Translations under genes and position numbers: made by a program
Part shown: positions 31,049 to 41,731 of the stretch, one piece after another
How positions within the stretch are numbered: the first letter of the stretch is position 1
Layout: every line of letters begins with the position of its first letter
IMG/VR virus record: IMGVR_UViG_3300020220_003517
Coordinates: 19,673-83,672 of that record
Length of the DNA stretch: 64,000 bases
Reading direction: 5' to 3' (one strand)
Source of the DNA: a virus
The notes under the pieces: model-generated
The model's database searches: none
Seen by the model: the letters and a program-made list of their open reading frames with translations, nothing else
What the model was told of the DNA's origin: nothing

Positions 31049-32743
31049 ATGGCATTAGAAATCTTTAAGTACAACAGAATACGATACGATGAATTAGCCG
31101 CTGATGCACAAAATTATCTCGTAAGAACTTTTGCGCAAGTAGGAGATGTATTTAGCCCAGCAAGTGCGTATGGTCAACTTTTAGGTGTAATGATAGATCT
31201 AGGTAAACTTATCTTTTATTACGTAGAAGATGGAATTACTGAGATGAACATATTTACTGCTACTCGCGATGTATCTATTCGCAGTCTTGCGCGTATTTCT
31301 GGACATAACCCTTCTAGGGCGGTCGCTGCGACAGGTACGATTAATCTTACATACAACGGCAATCCTATTGATATTTATGGCAACACGGTTATCATACCAA
31401 ATTACACACGATTGTTAGATAATTCGACGGGTCTTTCTTATACTATTACTACTGATGTAGAAGAAATAAGAATGAATCTTACTGGTAAAAATACTATAGA
31501 GGTAAAGGTTACACAAGGCTCTGTTGAGGCTCAAACTGTAACCGGTACTGGATTGCCTTTACAATCATACGCAATCAATCCTAAGAAGAATGCGCAAATC
31601 GACAACTTCTTTGTTAAGGTATATGTAAATTCTGAAGAGTGGAAACAATATGATTCTGTTTATGATATGCCGTACGAAGCTAAAGGCGTAGTAATAAAAA
31701 CCGGAATAAGTGGAGGATTAGACCTATACTTTGGAAACGGGTTCTTTGGCGCTCCACCGCCTATAGGTTCATCAATCAGGGTTGAGTATCTGACTACAGC
31801 TGGAAACGCTGGTAATATAGTAGAAGATGATGCGCAATTTGCTTTTGATGAAGCGGTTTATGATTTGCTAGGTAACTCGCTAAAAATTGATGAAGTGATT
31901 GACATTTCGATTAACAAATCTATAATGTTTGGGTCTGACGCAGAACCTATCTATTTAACGCGAGTTCTTGCTCCAAAAACTAGCCGTTCTTATGTGTTAG
32001 CCAACGCTGATTCTTACGTGTATTTCTTACAAAAGTTTAACATCTTTAGTGTTATAGATGCATTTAGCTCACTTGATGACGATGACATTACAGATGACAA
32101 TGTAGTTTATCTTTTCTTGATACCAGATGTTAATAAGAGAAAGCCCACGAATGGCGATTATTTCACCGTGCCTTATTCTCTTTTTTTGCTATCAGATGAA
32201 GAAAAGCAAAAAATTTATGATTACGTTGAACAAAGCGGACAAAAGATTCTAACTACGGTTGTTAAGATCATTGATCCCGTTGTTAAAAGATACGTGATCA
32301 ATATAAATATATCTGCGTTTGAAGGGTATAGCAAAGAAACTATATCCCAGCAAGTAATTTCTAAATGTAGCGAGTACTTCTTAAATAATCGCAGGCGCGA
32401 TAAGATACCTAAGTCTGACTTAATTTCAATTATTGAAAATGTCCCAGGAGTAGATTCAGTTAATCTTTGGTTTGTTTCTGAAGAAAATGAAGTTTATAAG
32501 AGCGATCCTGCTAACATAAATAAACCGGACATCGGTATAGATTCTTTTGGGGATGTGGTGATAGGCAGAGGAGAATACGCTCTTATTCGCGGTGGTTGGG
32601 AGGCAAGGAATGGATATTTCTATCATGACACATCTGATCAATCTAAACCTGGTAGTATCAACATTGCTTACGGAAAAAGTACTTCTAAATCTCTTAACAT
32701 GGACATTCACAGAATTAACATTGAAAATATAAAGTATACGTAA
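31049..32743 (+). CDS. Baseplate wedge protein, gp6/gpJ-like
   Basis: A 564-residue protein with the N-terminal gp6/J layout: a helix with YDELAADAQNYLVRTFAQVG, then TEMNIFTATRDVSIRSLARISGHNPSRAVAATGTINLTYNG, the region where J proteins change from helices to beta domain. The C-terminal part (YVINININISAFEGYS; LISIIENVPGVDSVNLWFV) agrees with the late domain of gpJ. gp6 forms the inner wedge ring in T4. It follows the gp25-like gene by 9 bases, the usual order. Good confidence. Confidence 0.8.
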   Translation: MALEIFKYNRIRYDELAADAQNYLVRTFAQVGDVFSPASAYGQLLGVMIDLGKLIFYYVEDGITEMNIFTATRDVSIRSLARISGHNPSRAVAATGTINLTYNGNPIDIYGNTVIIPNYTRLLDNSTGLSYTITTDVEEIRMNLTGKNTIEVKVTQGSVEAQTVTGTGLPLQSYAINPKKNAQIDNFFVKVYVNSEEWKQYDSVYDMPYEAKGVVIKTGISGGLDLYFGNGFFGAPPPIGSSIRVEYLTTAGNAGNIVEDDAQFAFDEAVYDLLGNSLKIDEVIDISINKSIMFGSDAEPIYLTRVLAPKTSRSYVLANADSYVYFLQKFNIFSVIDAFSSLDDDDITDDNVVYLFLIPDVNKRKPTNGDYFTVPYSLFLLSDEEKQKIYDYVEQSGQKILTTVVKIIDPVVKRYVININISAFEGYSKETISQQVISKCSEYFLNNRRRDKIPKSDLISIIENVPGVDSVNLWFVSEENEVYKSDPANINKPDIGIDSFGDVVIGRGEYALIRGGWEARNGYFYHDTSDQSKPGSINIAYGKSTSKSLNMDIHRINIENIKYT

Positions 32744-32744
32744 G

Positions 32745-33017
32745 ATGGAAAATAAACCGCGAAGGGGTGCATACTTAACAAGACAGAGCTACTATCAATA
32801 CACTTATCATCAGTATGATGATCTTAAGCACACTGGCTATGATTGGAGAAATAATTCTATCAAAAGATCTGTTTCATTCTACCTTCTTAGTGATCCCAAG
32901 AGAGAGGCAATCATCGTTGAATTACAAAAATTCATTGCGTATATTATGGACTACGCAAGTAACATAAAGAAATCCTTTAATTACACCGTAGATAAGAACT
33001 ATAAGTACTTAAATTAA
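32745..33017 (+). CDS. Hypothetical small structural protein, 90 aa
   Basis: A 90-residue basic, Tyr-rich protein (YLTRQSYYQYTYHQYDDL; SVSFYLLSDPKREAIIVELQKFIAYIMDYASNIK). The Tyr-rich start and helical end suggest a small structural adaptor. It sits between the gp6-like gene (one-base gap) and the giant wedge gene (TAATG overlap), so it is probably a baseplate part. No family recognised. Confidence 0.6.
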   Translation: MENKPRRGAYLTRQSYYQYTYHQYDDLKHTGYDWRNNSIKRSVSFYLLSDPKREAIIVELQKFIAYIMDYASNIKKSFNYTVDKNYKYLN

Positions 33018-36000
33018 TGCTGTTAGTAAACAAATTAAGACTATTTGATAAGAAGGGTAACAGCTTATCTCCAACAGAGTCAAAGTCGATTGTTGTTACG
33101 GTTGTCGATCCCGGAGACATAAAGGGAAACGGCGCACTTATTAATGCGTATACCGATTTTGAAGGCAGAATTATTTATGTAGAGATTTTGGCCGGTGGGC
33201 AAGGATACAATCCCGGAAGTTACTTAAGATTTGAAGATGCACAAACTGAAGCGATATGGAATACTGATCCTATTGATCTAACTCTTTCAGTTAGTGGAGA
33301 AATTACAAGTTTTAATGTAACTTATCCATTAGAAAACAAAGGGTTTTCATACATTTCATCTTTCTTATTTACCAACCATTTTCTTGAGCCGATTTCAACG
33401 GGTTTAGTATCAACCGATCAATTATTCATTGTTGAAAATGTATATGACTCCAATGGAAACGATTCATATACATATCCAAGATCAGATGAATACAGCCCTA
33501 TTGATGTTGTGAGTTATTCAGCCAATGGTACAAGTGCTTCTATAAAGATTGCTACTATTACTGTGACGGGCAATGTTTTGGCCTCAAAACTCAGTAAAAT
33601 ATGGGGAATCCCTCCTGGAATAATATCTACTCTTGAGATTGGAATGTTTGTAACTGGTGGAGTCTTGACCCAACCCTCTTTTATAACAGAAATAGACACA
33701 ACGTACAACACAGTAACTATCAGTACGGATTTATCAGCTGGTAATGTAACATTAGAGTTTTTTAAGCCTCATAATCTACGCGTAGGTAATACTATACGCA
33801 TTTTTGATACGTTCGGATCTACTTCATTAGACGGAAGACATGATTTGGTAAAAGTTTCTCCAACCGAACTTACCTTTGAATCTGCTCAGATTATTCCTAC
33901 TACTTCAACGGGTACAATGAAATTTGGAGTTATTCCAATATATCGTGCATACATAGAAGAGAATAGTGATAAAGAATTTTTCTTGTTTGACGTAGTCTAC
34001 AATGAAGATTACCCAACAGTAGAAAAAATAAATGATTTTTTCTTTGAGTTTAATGACCCACAAGAAAGTGCGGCGCCTGATACATTTCCAATAGGGAATT
34101 CTACTTATCAAAGAACTGTTCATCAAAGAATTCCACAAGAAGCCTTTGCTCTTAACATTGGTTTAAGATCTGATATTGAAGGTGTTTACGCGGCGCAGAT
34201 TAACATTGATGATGTTACTTATGAAACACCTATAAGAATCTTTCTTGGTCTATATGAAGGAGAAACCGTCGCAGAAGATGAAAGATTAGGCTTGCTTCTA
34301 CAAAACTTTGGTCGTGATGTTGATTACGAACAAGAGCTCATACTCAGAAAATCTGATATAAACGAAGATTTAACAGATAACTTGCTTCTTAACGCCAAGA
34401 GAAAAGAAATGTTGCTTGAAGGCAACAATATCTGGCCCTATGTAGGATCTTATAAAGGATTGGTTAACATACTTAACTGGTTTGGTTATTATGACATTCG
34501 TGTTAAAGAATACTTCTTAAATGTTAACCAAGATGACGAGTATTTTGGTAAGTACAGGCAAGTACAAATTCCTTTTCAACTAGACACAAAAGGCGACACC
34601 AAGAAAGAAATTTCTTTAGTACCTAGTAAACACTATAAGAAAACTAGTAGATTTGGTTTATTTTATGACATCATAAAAGATAAAGGTGTATTTGATACAT
34701 TTGGCGTGCCTCTTACGCAAGATGCTTTTGATTATACTAACGAAGAAGTCTTAGTTAAACTATTTGCATTAAAGAGATACTTAAAAGAAAAATTCTTGCC
34801 TCTTAACTCAAAAATAGTTGATATTACAGGTGAAGGTGTTTATTATGATAGATACTCAATAAATTCTTGGAATGATCCAAGTAATTACTTTAATGTAGAT
34901 CTTACTCGTCAGATCGACTTTGATGCTGAAAAGAAATCGATTGAAATAGAAAGTACTATTTCTTTTGATTCAGATGAAACTCTGCCTTCGCCGCCATACT
35001 TTGATTTATTAGAAGAATATACAAATAAGTATAACATAAACGGTGCGCTTATTGCAACTTCAGGTGGACCTTACTGGGGTGAAATACCTCAAGTATCTTT
35101 TCCCGGACAAGCATACCAGCAAGCAACCGGGTACGCAAAGATGCGTGCATATTCTTTAGGAATCATTGCTCCACTTACACCAAGTGGTACGGGTTATCAG
35201 CCTGGAGATGTCATTACGTTAAGCGGTGGTGTATATGAAGTGCCGATAAGAATCACGGTTAATGTTGTAGGCCCTAACGGAGAAGTGACCAACTTTGCGA
35301 TTCAAGCAGGATTGCACCAAGGTTCTAATTATTCCGCCTTACCTACAGCAGGGTTTTTTCAGGCAAGCGTTTTTAGAATCTCAGGAACACAGTACGTAAC
35401 TGCATCAGCTCAAGGTTTTAATTGCTTATCAACAGACATTCCTTTCGAAATCGAAAGCATTGGTTTTACTACAAAAGGCTTAAAGTATAGCAACATACCA
35501 ACTGTTGACATTTTACCAAATATAGGTTCTTCTATCAACTTAGACCTGGTAACAGTGAATAATTCGCCGATTGGCTATCTTAATGATAACGCACCAATCT
35601 TTGGCTTTATTAATGTTGCAGGTTCACCTGTGGGTGCACCTCTTGACTTAAAAACTCAGTTTGACATTACATGGAACGAAGTCCCATACACATGGAACTC
35701 ACTTGGTGGAGGAAGCGATGCAGTACTTAAAGGATATGTGAGTGAATTGCCTTTAGGTTCTGGACAGTTGCTGGCCGTTGAAATAGTTAGTCCTGGCAAC
35801 GTTTATAGATATGCCCCAACTTTTGTTGTAGGAGGTGGAGACGGAACTGGCGGCGAAGTCTGCGGTTTATCTGCGCCCGCTGAATTAAGAAACGGACAAC
35901 TAAAAATTCTCAACTTTACCGTAACTGCTGTTGCAGGAAACGTTTTAGACTTGACTCCATTGTTGCCTGTTGTTGGTAGCAACGCTGTTAGCCCAAACAG

Positions 36001-39000
36001 AATAATAAAAGGTCCAGGCATTCCTGAAGGCACGATTGTAAGTGGCGTGATCCAACCTTTTTCACAAGTTGTTCTTTCTAAGTTCGATGGTTCTCCGGTT
36101 GTGATTACTACTGTTGCTGGTGATGAAATTGAAATTCACGAAGGTGTAAGTGTTACTAACCCAGGCATTGGTTATACTTCAGTACCAACTATTTCACCTA
36201 AAGGTGGGCATGTTGGAAACTTATATACATGGGATGAATTAGGTAGAGGTGATTTCTATCAGATGGAATGGAAAGTTACTCTGACTGCACCAGAAAATCC
36301 TATTCATCAGTTCAATTATGTCTCAGGAATTAAACCTATAGACGATTTAATCAATCACCAACTTATACTTCCATATGTAGGTAAGTACACAGTTGAAATG
36401 ATTGCTTATGATACAGATAACAACTTCATAAATGAGATAAAGAATAACTTTATCGACGTAATACTCCCAGAAGCTACTTATGCTTATGTAGCAAAATACG
36501 CTAATGGCTATGAAGATAGCTGGGAGGGTTATTACCAGGCACCTATACCGGAGTTCGAACCTAATCCTGTTGATCTTCAGCCTGTTATACCGGATGATAT
36601 TCGCTACACATGGGAAAACGCATTTGGGCGCTGGGTGAATCCCATATTCACCATGACGACGTGGGATTCTTCTCAAGTAAGATGGGATAGTTTAGAGACT
36701 GGAAACTTAGATGGTGTAAACAAATATAACTACCCTATAAAGTTACCTATCGAAGTTATTCAGGTTTCGCCTGAAGATAATGTCGAAGGTGCAGTTATTT
36801 CTTATACTGATTCTACTACTACTCCTTCTACGCTTAACCCAACAATAATCGTTTCCGGTCAAAGACCTTACCCGGAAATAGAACCTGCAATTAACCCTAA
36901 TGATTGGGTATTCATTAGACGTGATGATGTTACATATCAGCTAGAAGTCCTGAATGCAAATTATGCAACACCAGGTCAAACTGAAATTGAACTTACAAGT
37001 ACGCCTCCATCTGCTTTTACCAACAGCCCTACTACATGGCAAGTGTTAAGAGAAATTGGAGGAACCATTGTTCTTGATGGCAATCAAATCTATAATGCTG
37101 TTACAAACCCCACTGGAATAGTTATTGGTGATTATATTAGACTTTTTGGTCATGATGAGATACCTGTAAGATTCCGTAAGCAGATCATAAACAAAGACAC
37201 GCTTCCTTTACCAGGTCAGCCTAATAGTATCACCATTGACGGTGGTGCTTCAGATCCAGTTTATTCCAAGGGCGGTGAGTTAGGAATGATATACCAGTAT
37301 AGAGGCACTGATGTAGCAAACGGTAATCTAAATTGGGACACTAACCCTGTAAATTCTACTTGGGTTATAGAACCAAGTGTATCAAACGACCCTCTCGTAA
37401 ACGATCATATTGGAAAACTTTACATATTAAGCGCAACAGCAGGTCCAGGTGTTCCGGGTTGTTTGCCAGCCAATCCAACTGGAGAACTTACTCCCGGTTT
37501 TTCTGTCATATCAATCTACCTGATAGACCCTGTTAGCGGTAATTCATATGAACAGCGGTTAAGAACGACACATGTATTCTTTGACACAAGCAACACAGGT
37601 CACCCTTTCGATATTTGGGGCGGTTTACCTCCTGGATATGACGGAGTACACGTAATCGATTTTGTTGCTCTTGATGGAGGGAGCATCAACGGACTCACAG
37701 CACATCTAGCAGCTACACAAGCCGCTGGTTCAAGTATTTGGTTAGAGTATGAGTATAACGAGTTTCCAACTAGATCTTATCTTTTTCAGAATTCTGGCCC
37801 TAACGCTGAAATTTTTATGGACTTTAACATGTACCCGTCAAGTGGAGACTTTAATAGCGCCCTTGCGGCAGAATTTGCTGTCACCACAACTGGCGAAGGT
37901 TGGTATTACGATCACGGTATTGTTTCTGGCGATTACAGCCTTCTTGTAACTAATACAGGTTACTGGAGAAACGGACTTGGCACAATACTCACCCTTGACG
38001 ATGAAGAATCCGAGCTATTAAGAAGTTCTTCTTCTTTCTATGTAATGCAAAGAAAGTTTGATGAAGACTTTGCTGAAAGAAGAATTGGGACGCTTGTTCA
38101 ACAATGGCAAAATTACAGATCTGTTACATGGAAAGAATCTTACTATCATACATGGGATACTTTAGACTTTCAAGAAAGAATTGCATGTGATTTTACAATC
38201 ACGGGTGTTGACCAAAATGGAAACATCCAATTTAATAATGATCCTACGTTTTATTTTCAGGGCATAGTTGGTGGTATGTCTAATGGAGAAAAATTTTCTC
38301 AAGCTCTTTATGAATTACGAGCAACAGACAACCCTGGGTTATCTAGATTCGAATATGAATTGCTCGGTGAAGAAAATGTAGACAAAGAAAAAATTACTGG
38401 AACCTTAAACACATATGATCACCCTGATTTAATTATTCAACCTACAGTAGTAACCTCACCTTCTGCGGGAGATGTGATCATCTCCGAATTTACTGGCCCT
38501 GCTGCTGAAATTCAAACATATCCTTTTATAGGTGTTACACCCAATGATATTAAAATGGTTAACCCGTTACCTAAGAAACTTAGTTTTGTAGGCAATCTTA
38601 AAAACGGGTCAGCTATAATATCCAAGATTACTGGCCTTAACGAAAATGAAATATACGTAGGAGAGATAATATCTGGACCGGGGTTGCCTACTTCGCCAGC
38701 TTTTCCCGCAAGAATCGTTGAAATCAATTCTTATCAAGGCAGTGTTAATACTCTTAAACTTGACATTGCTTCAACTGTAACTCAGGTTAATTGTTCATTT
38801 GATGTGGAGTGGTTTTCAAATGAACAAGTTGACTTTACATTAGTTTTCCAAAATGCCACTAACTTAAAAATACACGCGGTTGCAGCAACTCCTTCTACTG
38901 ACCATTTAGGCTGGTTAATAGGTCAAAACGGTATTAGTTTTGAAGACCCGCTTAACCTCGTAAACACTCCGATTTGTCACACATACCCTCTAAAAAATGT

Positions 39001-39556
39001 GGCAAAACACTTTGGTTACGGACCAGGGCTTGTAGGCGCGTTTGAAGGAGGACTAAAAGAATTCTTAATGACAAGCAGATACTATCAAATTTATCAACAT
39101 GAAGGTCTTAACCCTCTTTCCTTGCCAGGAGGCTGGTATCCTGCTGCTGACTTACCACTTCAATACAGTTTTACTATGAATCCGCCACCGCCGGCGTTGC
39201 CTGTTTGGGACAATGATTTAGTAGCAGAAGCTCAATCAAATCGTTTGCCGTATGAATCTGCGATAGGAGGTGCTTGGCGATGGGAGGATACCTACATTGG
39301 AATTGAACCAGTTAAATTACCCTCCGGGACTACAGTTTATTTTTCTTCTGATGCTAGTAGAATTGCTGGAAAAACTAGTTTCTATTGGAAACTTTCCAAT
39401 GAAAATAGTACCTTGGTAGAATTGACTGATTCTGAAATGATGTTTACATTTGATCGTCCTGGCAAATTTACGTTAGAATTAGAAATTACTGATACCAATG
39501 GCAATAAGAAGAATTACACAAGAAATGACTTTTTAACCATCTATGAGAATTCGTAA
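33017..39556 (+). CDS. Giant baseplate wedge protein, gp7-like position, PKD-like domains, 2179 aa
   Basis: A 2179-residue protein coupled to the previous gene (TAATG). The N-terminal half is beta-rich. At about residues 450-530 is a helical signature NIWPYVGSYKGLVNILNWFGYYDIRVKEYFLN, then a long series of beta modules with Gly-rich loops. At about 1100-1170 and at the end (FYWKLSNENSTLVELTDSEMMFTFDRPGKFTLELEITD) are PKD-like domains, common in extracellular phage proteins. Position after gp6 suits gp7, but the protein is about twice the size of T4 gp7. A virion role is confident; the gp7 equivalence is inference. Confidence 0.68.
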   Translation: MLLVNKLRLFDKKGNSLSPTESKSIVVTVVDPGDIKGNGALINAYTDFEGRIIYVEILAGGQGYNPGSYLRFEDAQTEAIWNTDPIDLTLSVSGEITSFNVTYPLENKGFSYISSFLFTNHFLEPISTGLVSTDQLFIVENVYDSNGNDSYTYPRSDEYSPIDVVSYSANGTSASIKIATITVTGNVLASKLSKIWGIPPGIISTLEIGMFVTGGVLTQPSFITEIDTTYNTVTISTDLSAGNVTLEFFKPHNLRVGNTIRIFDTFGSTSLDGRHDLVKVSPTELTFESAQIIPTTSTGTMKFGVIPIYRAYIEENSDKEFFLFDVVYNEDYPTVEKINDFFFEFNDPQESAAPDTFPIGNSTYQRTVHQRIPQEAFALNIGLRSDIEGVYAAQINIDDVTYETPIRIFLGLYEGETVAEDERLGLLLQNFGRDVDYEQELILRKSDINEDLTDNLLLNAKRKEMLLEGNNIWPYVGSYKGLVNILNWFGYYDIRVKEYFLNVNQDDEYFGKYRQVQIPFQLDTKGDTKKEISLVPSKHYKKTSRFGLFYDIIKDKGVFDTFGVPLTQDAFDYTNEEVLVKLFALKRYLKEKFLPLNSKIVDITGEGVYYDRYSINSWNDPSNYFNVDLTRQIDFDAEKKSIEIESTISFDSDETLPSPPYFDLLEEYTNKYNINGALIATSGGPYWGEIPQVSFPGQAYQQATGYAKMRAYSLGIIAPLTPSGTGYQPGDVITLSGGVYEVPIRITVNVVGPNGEVTNFAIQAGLHQGSNYSALPTAGFFQASVFRISGTQYVTASAQGFNCLSTDIPFEIESIGFTTKGLKYSNIPTVDILPNIGSSINLDLVTVNNSPIGYLNDNAPIFGFINVAGSPVGAPLDLKTQFDITWNEVPYTWNSLGGGSDAVLKGYVSELPLGSGQLLAVEIVSPGNVYRYAPTFVVGGGDGTGGEVCGLSAPAELRNGQLKILNFTVTAVAGNVLDLTPLLPVVGSNAVSPNRIIKGPGIPEGTIVSGVIQPFSQVVLSKFDGSPVVITTVAGDEIEIHEGVSVTNPGIGYTSVPTISPKGGHVGNLYTWDELGRGDFYQMEWKVTLTAPENPIHQFNYVSGIKPIDDLINHQLILPYVGKYTVEMIAYDTDNNFINEIKNNFIDVILPEATYAYVAKYANGYEDSWEGYYQAPIPEFEPNPVDLQPVIPDDIRYTWENAFGRWVNPIFTMTTWDSSQVRWDSLETGNLDGVNKYNYPIKLPIEVIQVSPEDNVEGAVISYTDSTTTPSTLNPTIIVSGQRPYPEIEPAINPNDWVFIRRDDVTYQLEVLNANYATPGQTEIELTSTPPSAFTNSPTTWQVLREIGGTIVLDGNQIYNAVTNPTGIVIGDYIRLFGHDEIPVRFRKQIINKDTLPLPGQPNSITIDGGASDPVYSKGGELGMIYQYRGTDVANGNLNWDTNPVNSTWVIEPSVSNDPLVNDHIGKLYILSATAGPGVPGCLPANPTGELTPGFSVISIYLIDPVSGNSYEQRLRTTHVFFDTSNTGHPFDIWGGLPPGYDGVHVIDFVALDGGSINGLTAHLAATQAAGSSIWLEYEYNEFPTRSYLFQNSGPNAEIFMDFNMYPSSGDFNSALAAEFAVTTTGEGWYYDHGIVSGDYSLLVTNTGYWRNGLGTILTLDDEESELLRSSSSFYVMQRKFDEDFAERRIGTLVQQWQNYRSVTWKESYYHTWDTLDFQERIACDFTITGVDQNGNIQFNNDPTFYFQGIVGGMSNGEKFSQALYELRATDNPGLSRFEYELLGEENVDKEKITGTLNTYDHPDLIIQPTVVTSPSAGDVIISEFTGPAAEIQTYPFIGVTPNDIKMVNPLPKKLSFVGNLKNGSAIISKITGLNENEIYVGEIISGPGLPTSPAFPARIVEINSYQGSVNTLKLDIASTVTQVNCSFDVEWFSNEQVDFTLVFQNATNLKIHAVAATPSTDHLGWLIGQNGISFEDPLNLVNTPICHTYPLKNVAKHFGYGPGLVGAFEGGLKEFLMTSRYYQIYQHEGLNPLSLPGGWYPAADLPLQYSFTMNPPPPALPVWDNDLVAEAQSNRLPYESAIGGAWRWEDTYIGIEPVKLPSGTTVYFSSDASRIAGKTSFYWKLSNENSTLVELTDSEMMFTFDRPGKFTLELEITDTNGNKKNYTRNDFLTIYENS

Positions 39557-40907
39557 TAATGCACCCGAGATTTACTCAAACTTTCAAGACCAGGTCTTAA
39601 GATCTCCGTCTATAGAAGATGGTAACGTTCCTAGCGGAGAATTGCAAGGAAAGATTTTTACATCTGAACTCACAAGCGCAGATGACTATAGCGTTTCGTA
39701 TGAAGCTTCTCTTCTTACAGCACCAACTTCTCAAATAAGTGTAACTGGCGAATTAAGTACTTTTACTTTTATCGTTGAGTATGATGCCACGCTAGAAACT
39801 TCAGCTACGAATCCTGGACTTTACGGATCAAACATAATTAAAGACGGTGATACTTTTGTAGTTAAGAGTTCTACACACGATTGGGTTAGAGGATATATCG
39901 CAAAAGTTACTGACATATCATTTACAATCGCTGGCAGTACTTATAGCTACACATATACATTAACTTGTGTAATTACGCAAGGTCAGCCTTTAGATATGGA
40001 ATCAGGAGATGTGTTTGCTTGGAACCGGCGACTGTTCCAAGACCCAAGCACTTTTAATAATGCTGTTCCACCAATTAACCTAAGCGTTTCGCACGACAGA
40101 AATACAGGTGACTTATATTTTTACTGGGATGACGTTAATCAGGAGAGCCGAAAGTATAGAATCATGGCCAGAGATGTTTCTGACCCAACCAATTACTTTG
40201 TGTATAATGTGACGGGTTTAGATCAGAACCCTGATATTTCTTTAACACCTTTTGTTGGTGGTGGTGGAATCACAACAATTAAGATAAATAGAACAGCAGG
40301 CAATATAGCCGGCCCAAAACTGCTTGACATAAAAGGAACAGGAACTGGTGGATTAGCGTCTATGATACCCGACATTGATGGCAATTTAACTATTAATGAA
40401 TTTACAGTTTATGATGCAACAGTAGGTACTAATCAAATATATGTTTATTCACAAAAAACAATAGCTCAATATCCTAACGGAAATCCGACGTGGCCTGCTC
40501 CGTATTTGTTTTCTTACATTGACGGACTGCCCGTTCTTTTAGGTACCAGCGATTTTTATGTAGACAATAAAACATTTCCTGTTCCTGGTAATGGTCGTTA
40601 TCTTAGGTTAGACGTAAGAAGAGCTGACGGTGGTTTAATTAACATAACACCTGCATGGAGAAGTTCTATTCTTAATACTAAGATTAAAACACACGATGGT
40701 ATTCTTAAGTCAAGTGGTGGTTCTTATACAGGTAAAGTAATTGCTTTTCCTAAAAAGACACAAGAAAGAGCTCGTTTTTATGCAGACCCAAATTATTGGG
40801 GTTCATTCTCGTCAGGTACTACTTGGGCCTTTTCAGTATCCGCAATTTACGACGAGATAAATAAACTATACACAGAATGGTCAACAGAAGAATACGTAAA
40901 GTTCTAA
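39543..40907 (+). CDS. Virion structural protein with fibronectin-like domain, 454 aa
   Basis: A 454-residue beta-rich protein overlapping the giant wedge gene by 14 bases. The middle (NLSVSHDRNTGDLYFYWDDV, YRIMARDVSDPTNYFVYNV) looks like a fibronectin type III-like domain, followed by Gly/Thr-rich strands and an end with RARFYADPNYWGSFSSGTT. Such proteins are found in outer baseplate and fibre attachments. Its 3' end overlaps the HAD gene by 31 bases. Exact role unknown. Confidence 0.6.
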   Translation: MRIRNNAPEIYSNFQDQVLRSPSIEDGNVPSGELQGKIFTSELTSADDYSVSYEASLLTAPTSQISVTGELSTFTFIVEYDATLETSATNPGLYGSNIIKDGDTFVVKSSTHDWVRGYIAKVTDISFTIAGSTYSYTYTLTCVITQGQPLDMESGDVFAWNRRLFQDPSTFNNAVPPINLSVSHDRNTGDLYFYWDDVNQESRKYRIMARDVSDPTNYFVYNVTGLDQNPDISLTPFVGGGGITTIKINRTAGNIAGPKLLDIKGTGTGGLASMIPDIDGNLTINEFTVYDATVGTNQIYVYSQKTIAQYPNGNPTWPAPYLFSYIDGLPVLLGTSDFYVDNKTFPVPGNGRYLRLDVRRADGGLINITPAWRSSILNTKIKTHDGILKSSGGSYTGKVIAFPKKTQERARFYADPNYWGSFSSGTTWAFSVSAIYDEINKLYTEWSTEEYVKF

Positions 40908-41461
40908 AAGAGGCAACGATTAAAGGTAGTCGTGCAGAGAAGTTAGCGATTTTTGACCTTGATGACACCCTCATAATTTCAGCGGCAAAGATTAAAGTTC
41001 TTGACCCTAAAAAAGGTCGAGTTCTAAAGGAAATGACACCCGCTGAGTTTAATCACTTTGTTCATACAAACCCAAAGCAAACGCTATCTTTTGAAGAGTT
41101 TGAAGATGCTGATATCCTTAGAAAGAGTACTTTCATTACTCACGTCATGGACGAACTTCTAAAATTTTACAACAGCGGCATACATGTATCAATAGTTACC
41201 GCAAGGTCAAGCTCTTCTCTAATTCGCAATTTTTTCCTGGAGAATGGCATCGACATTCACACCGATTTAGTTATTGCTGTAAATGATCCTAAGTATGGCT
41301 TTAAGGGAAATATCGCGGAAAAGAAGAAAGAAGCTATTCATCGCTTTGTAGAAGAAGGATATAATGATTTCATATTCTTTGATGATAATGACGATAACTT
41401 AGCTCTTGCTAAGGAGATTGAAACGGAAAAAGATGTTAAAGTACAAACAGTTAAAGTATAA
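40877..41461 (+). CDS. HAD-superfamily phosphatase
   Basis: A 194-residue protein with HAD motifs: LAIFDLDDTLI (motif I, both Asp present, about residues 24-34), VSIVTARSSSS (motif II, Thr), then a long helix and FIFFDDNDDN (motif IV, double Asp). No clear cap domain, so it may act on large substrates such as nucleic-acid ends, like the phosphatase half of polynucleotide kinase, or on nucleotides. The ATG at 40877 overlaps the structural gene by 31 bases; a later Met would lose motif I. First gene of the non-structural island. Confidence 0.78.
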   Translation: MVNRRIRKVLKEATIKGSRAEKLAIFDLDDTLIISAAKIKVLDPKKGRVLKEMTPAEFNHFVHTNPKQTLSFEEFEDADILRKSTFITHVMDELLKFYNSGIHVSIVTARSSSSLIRNFFLENGIDIHTDLVIAVNDPKYGFKGNIAEKKKEAIHRFVEEGYNDFIFFDDNDDNLALAKEIETEKDVKVQTVKV

Positions 41462-41464
41462 CAC

Positions 41465-41719
41465 ATGGCTCTTAAACACATAGCAGAAGGTTGGTTCAAC
41501 AGCTTTCTTAATGCAGTAAATTTATTAGATCCCGAGATTAAAGTGCTTGGAGAATCTAGAATGTCAATCTGCGCAACTTGCCCACTTCGGCAAGGTTTAA
41601 TATGTTCCACAGAAAAACACGGTATTAAACCTAATGGAGATTTCTTCAATGGTTGCGGATGTCAAATCGACAAAAAGGTGCTGTGTGTAGAATGTAGATG
41701 CCCAGGAGAAAAGTGGTAA
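41465..41719 (+). CDS. Small Cys-rich, probably zinc-binding protein
   Basis: An 84-residue protein. After a helical start (IAEGWFNSFLNAVNLL) come Cys motifs: SICATCPLR, LICS, GCGCQI, then LCVECRCPGEKW. Seven to eight Cys suggest one or two zinc sites. The ending C-P-x-x-K-W recurs in small phage and Bacteroidota proteins of unknown role. It is 3 bases after the HAD gene and 12 before phoH, so all three are likely one unit. Possible regulatory or DNA/RNA-binding role, unproven. Confidence 0.65.
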   Translation: MALKHIAEGWFNSFLNAVNLLDPEIKVLGESRMSICATCPLRQGLICSTEKHGIKPNGDFFNGCGCQIDKKVLCVECRCPGEKW

Positions 41720-41731
41720 AAAACAAATTAT

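Noticed and set aside
40877-40930. HAD protein start (MVNRRIRKVLKEA) as another delivery peptide
   Set aside because: Lacks the F-E-x-F core and the L-x-E site at the right distance; the similarity is limited to basic residues.
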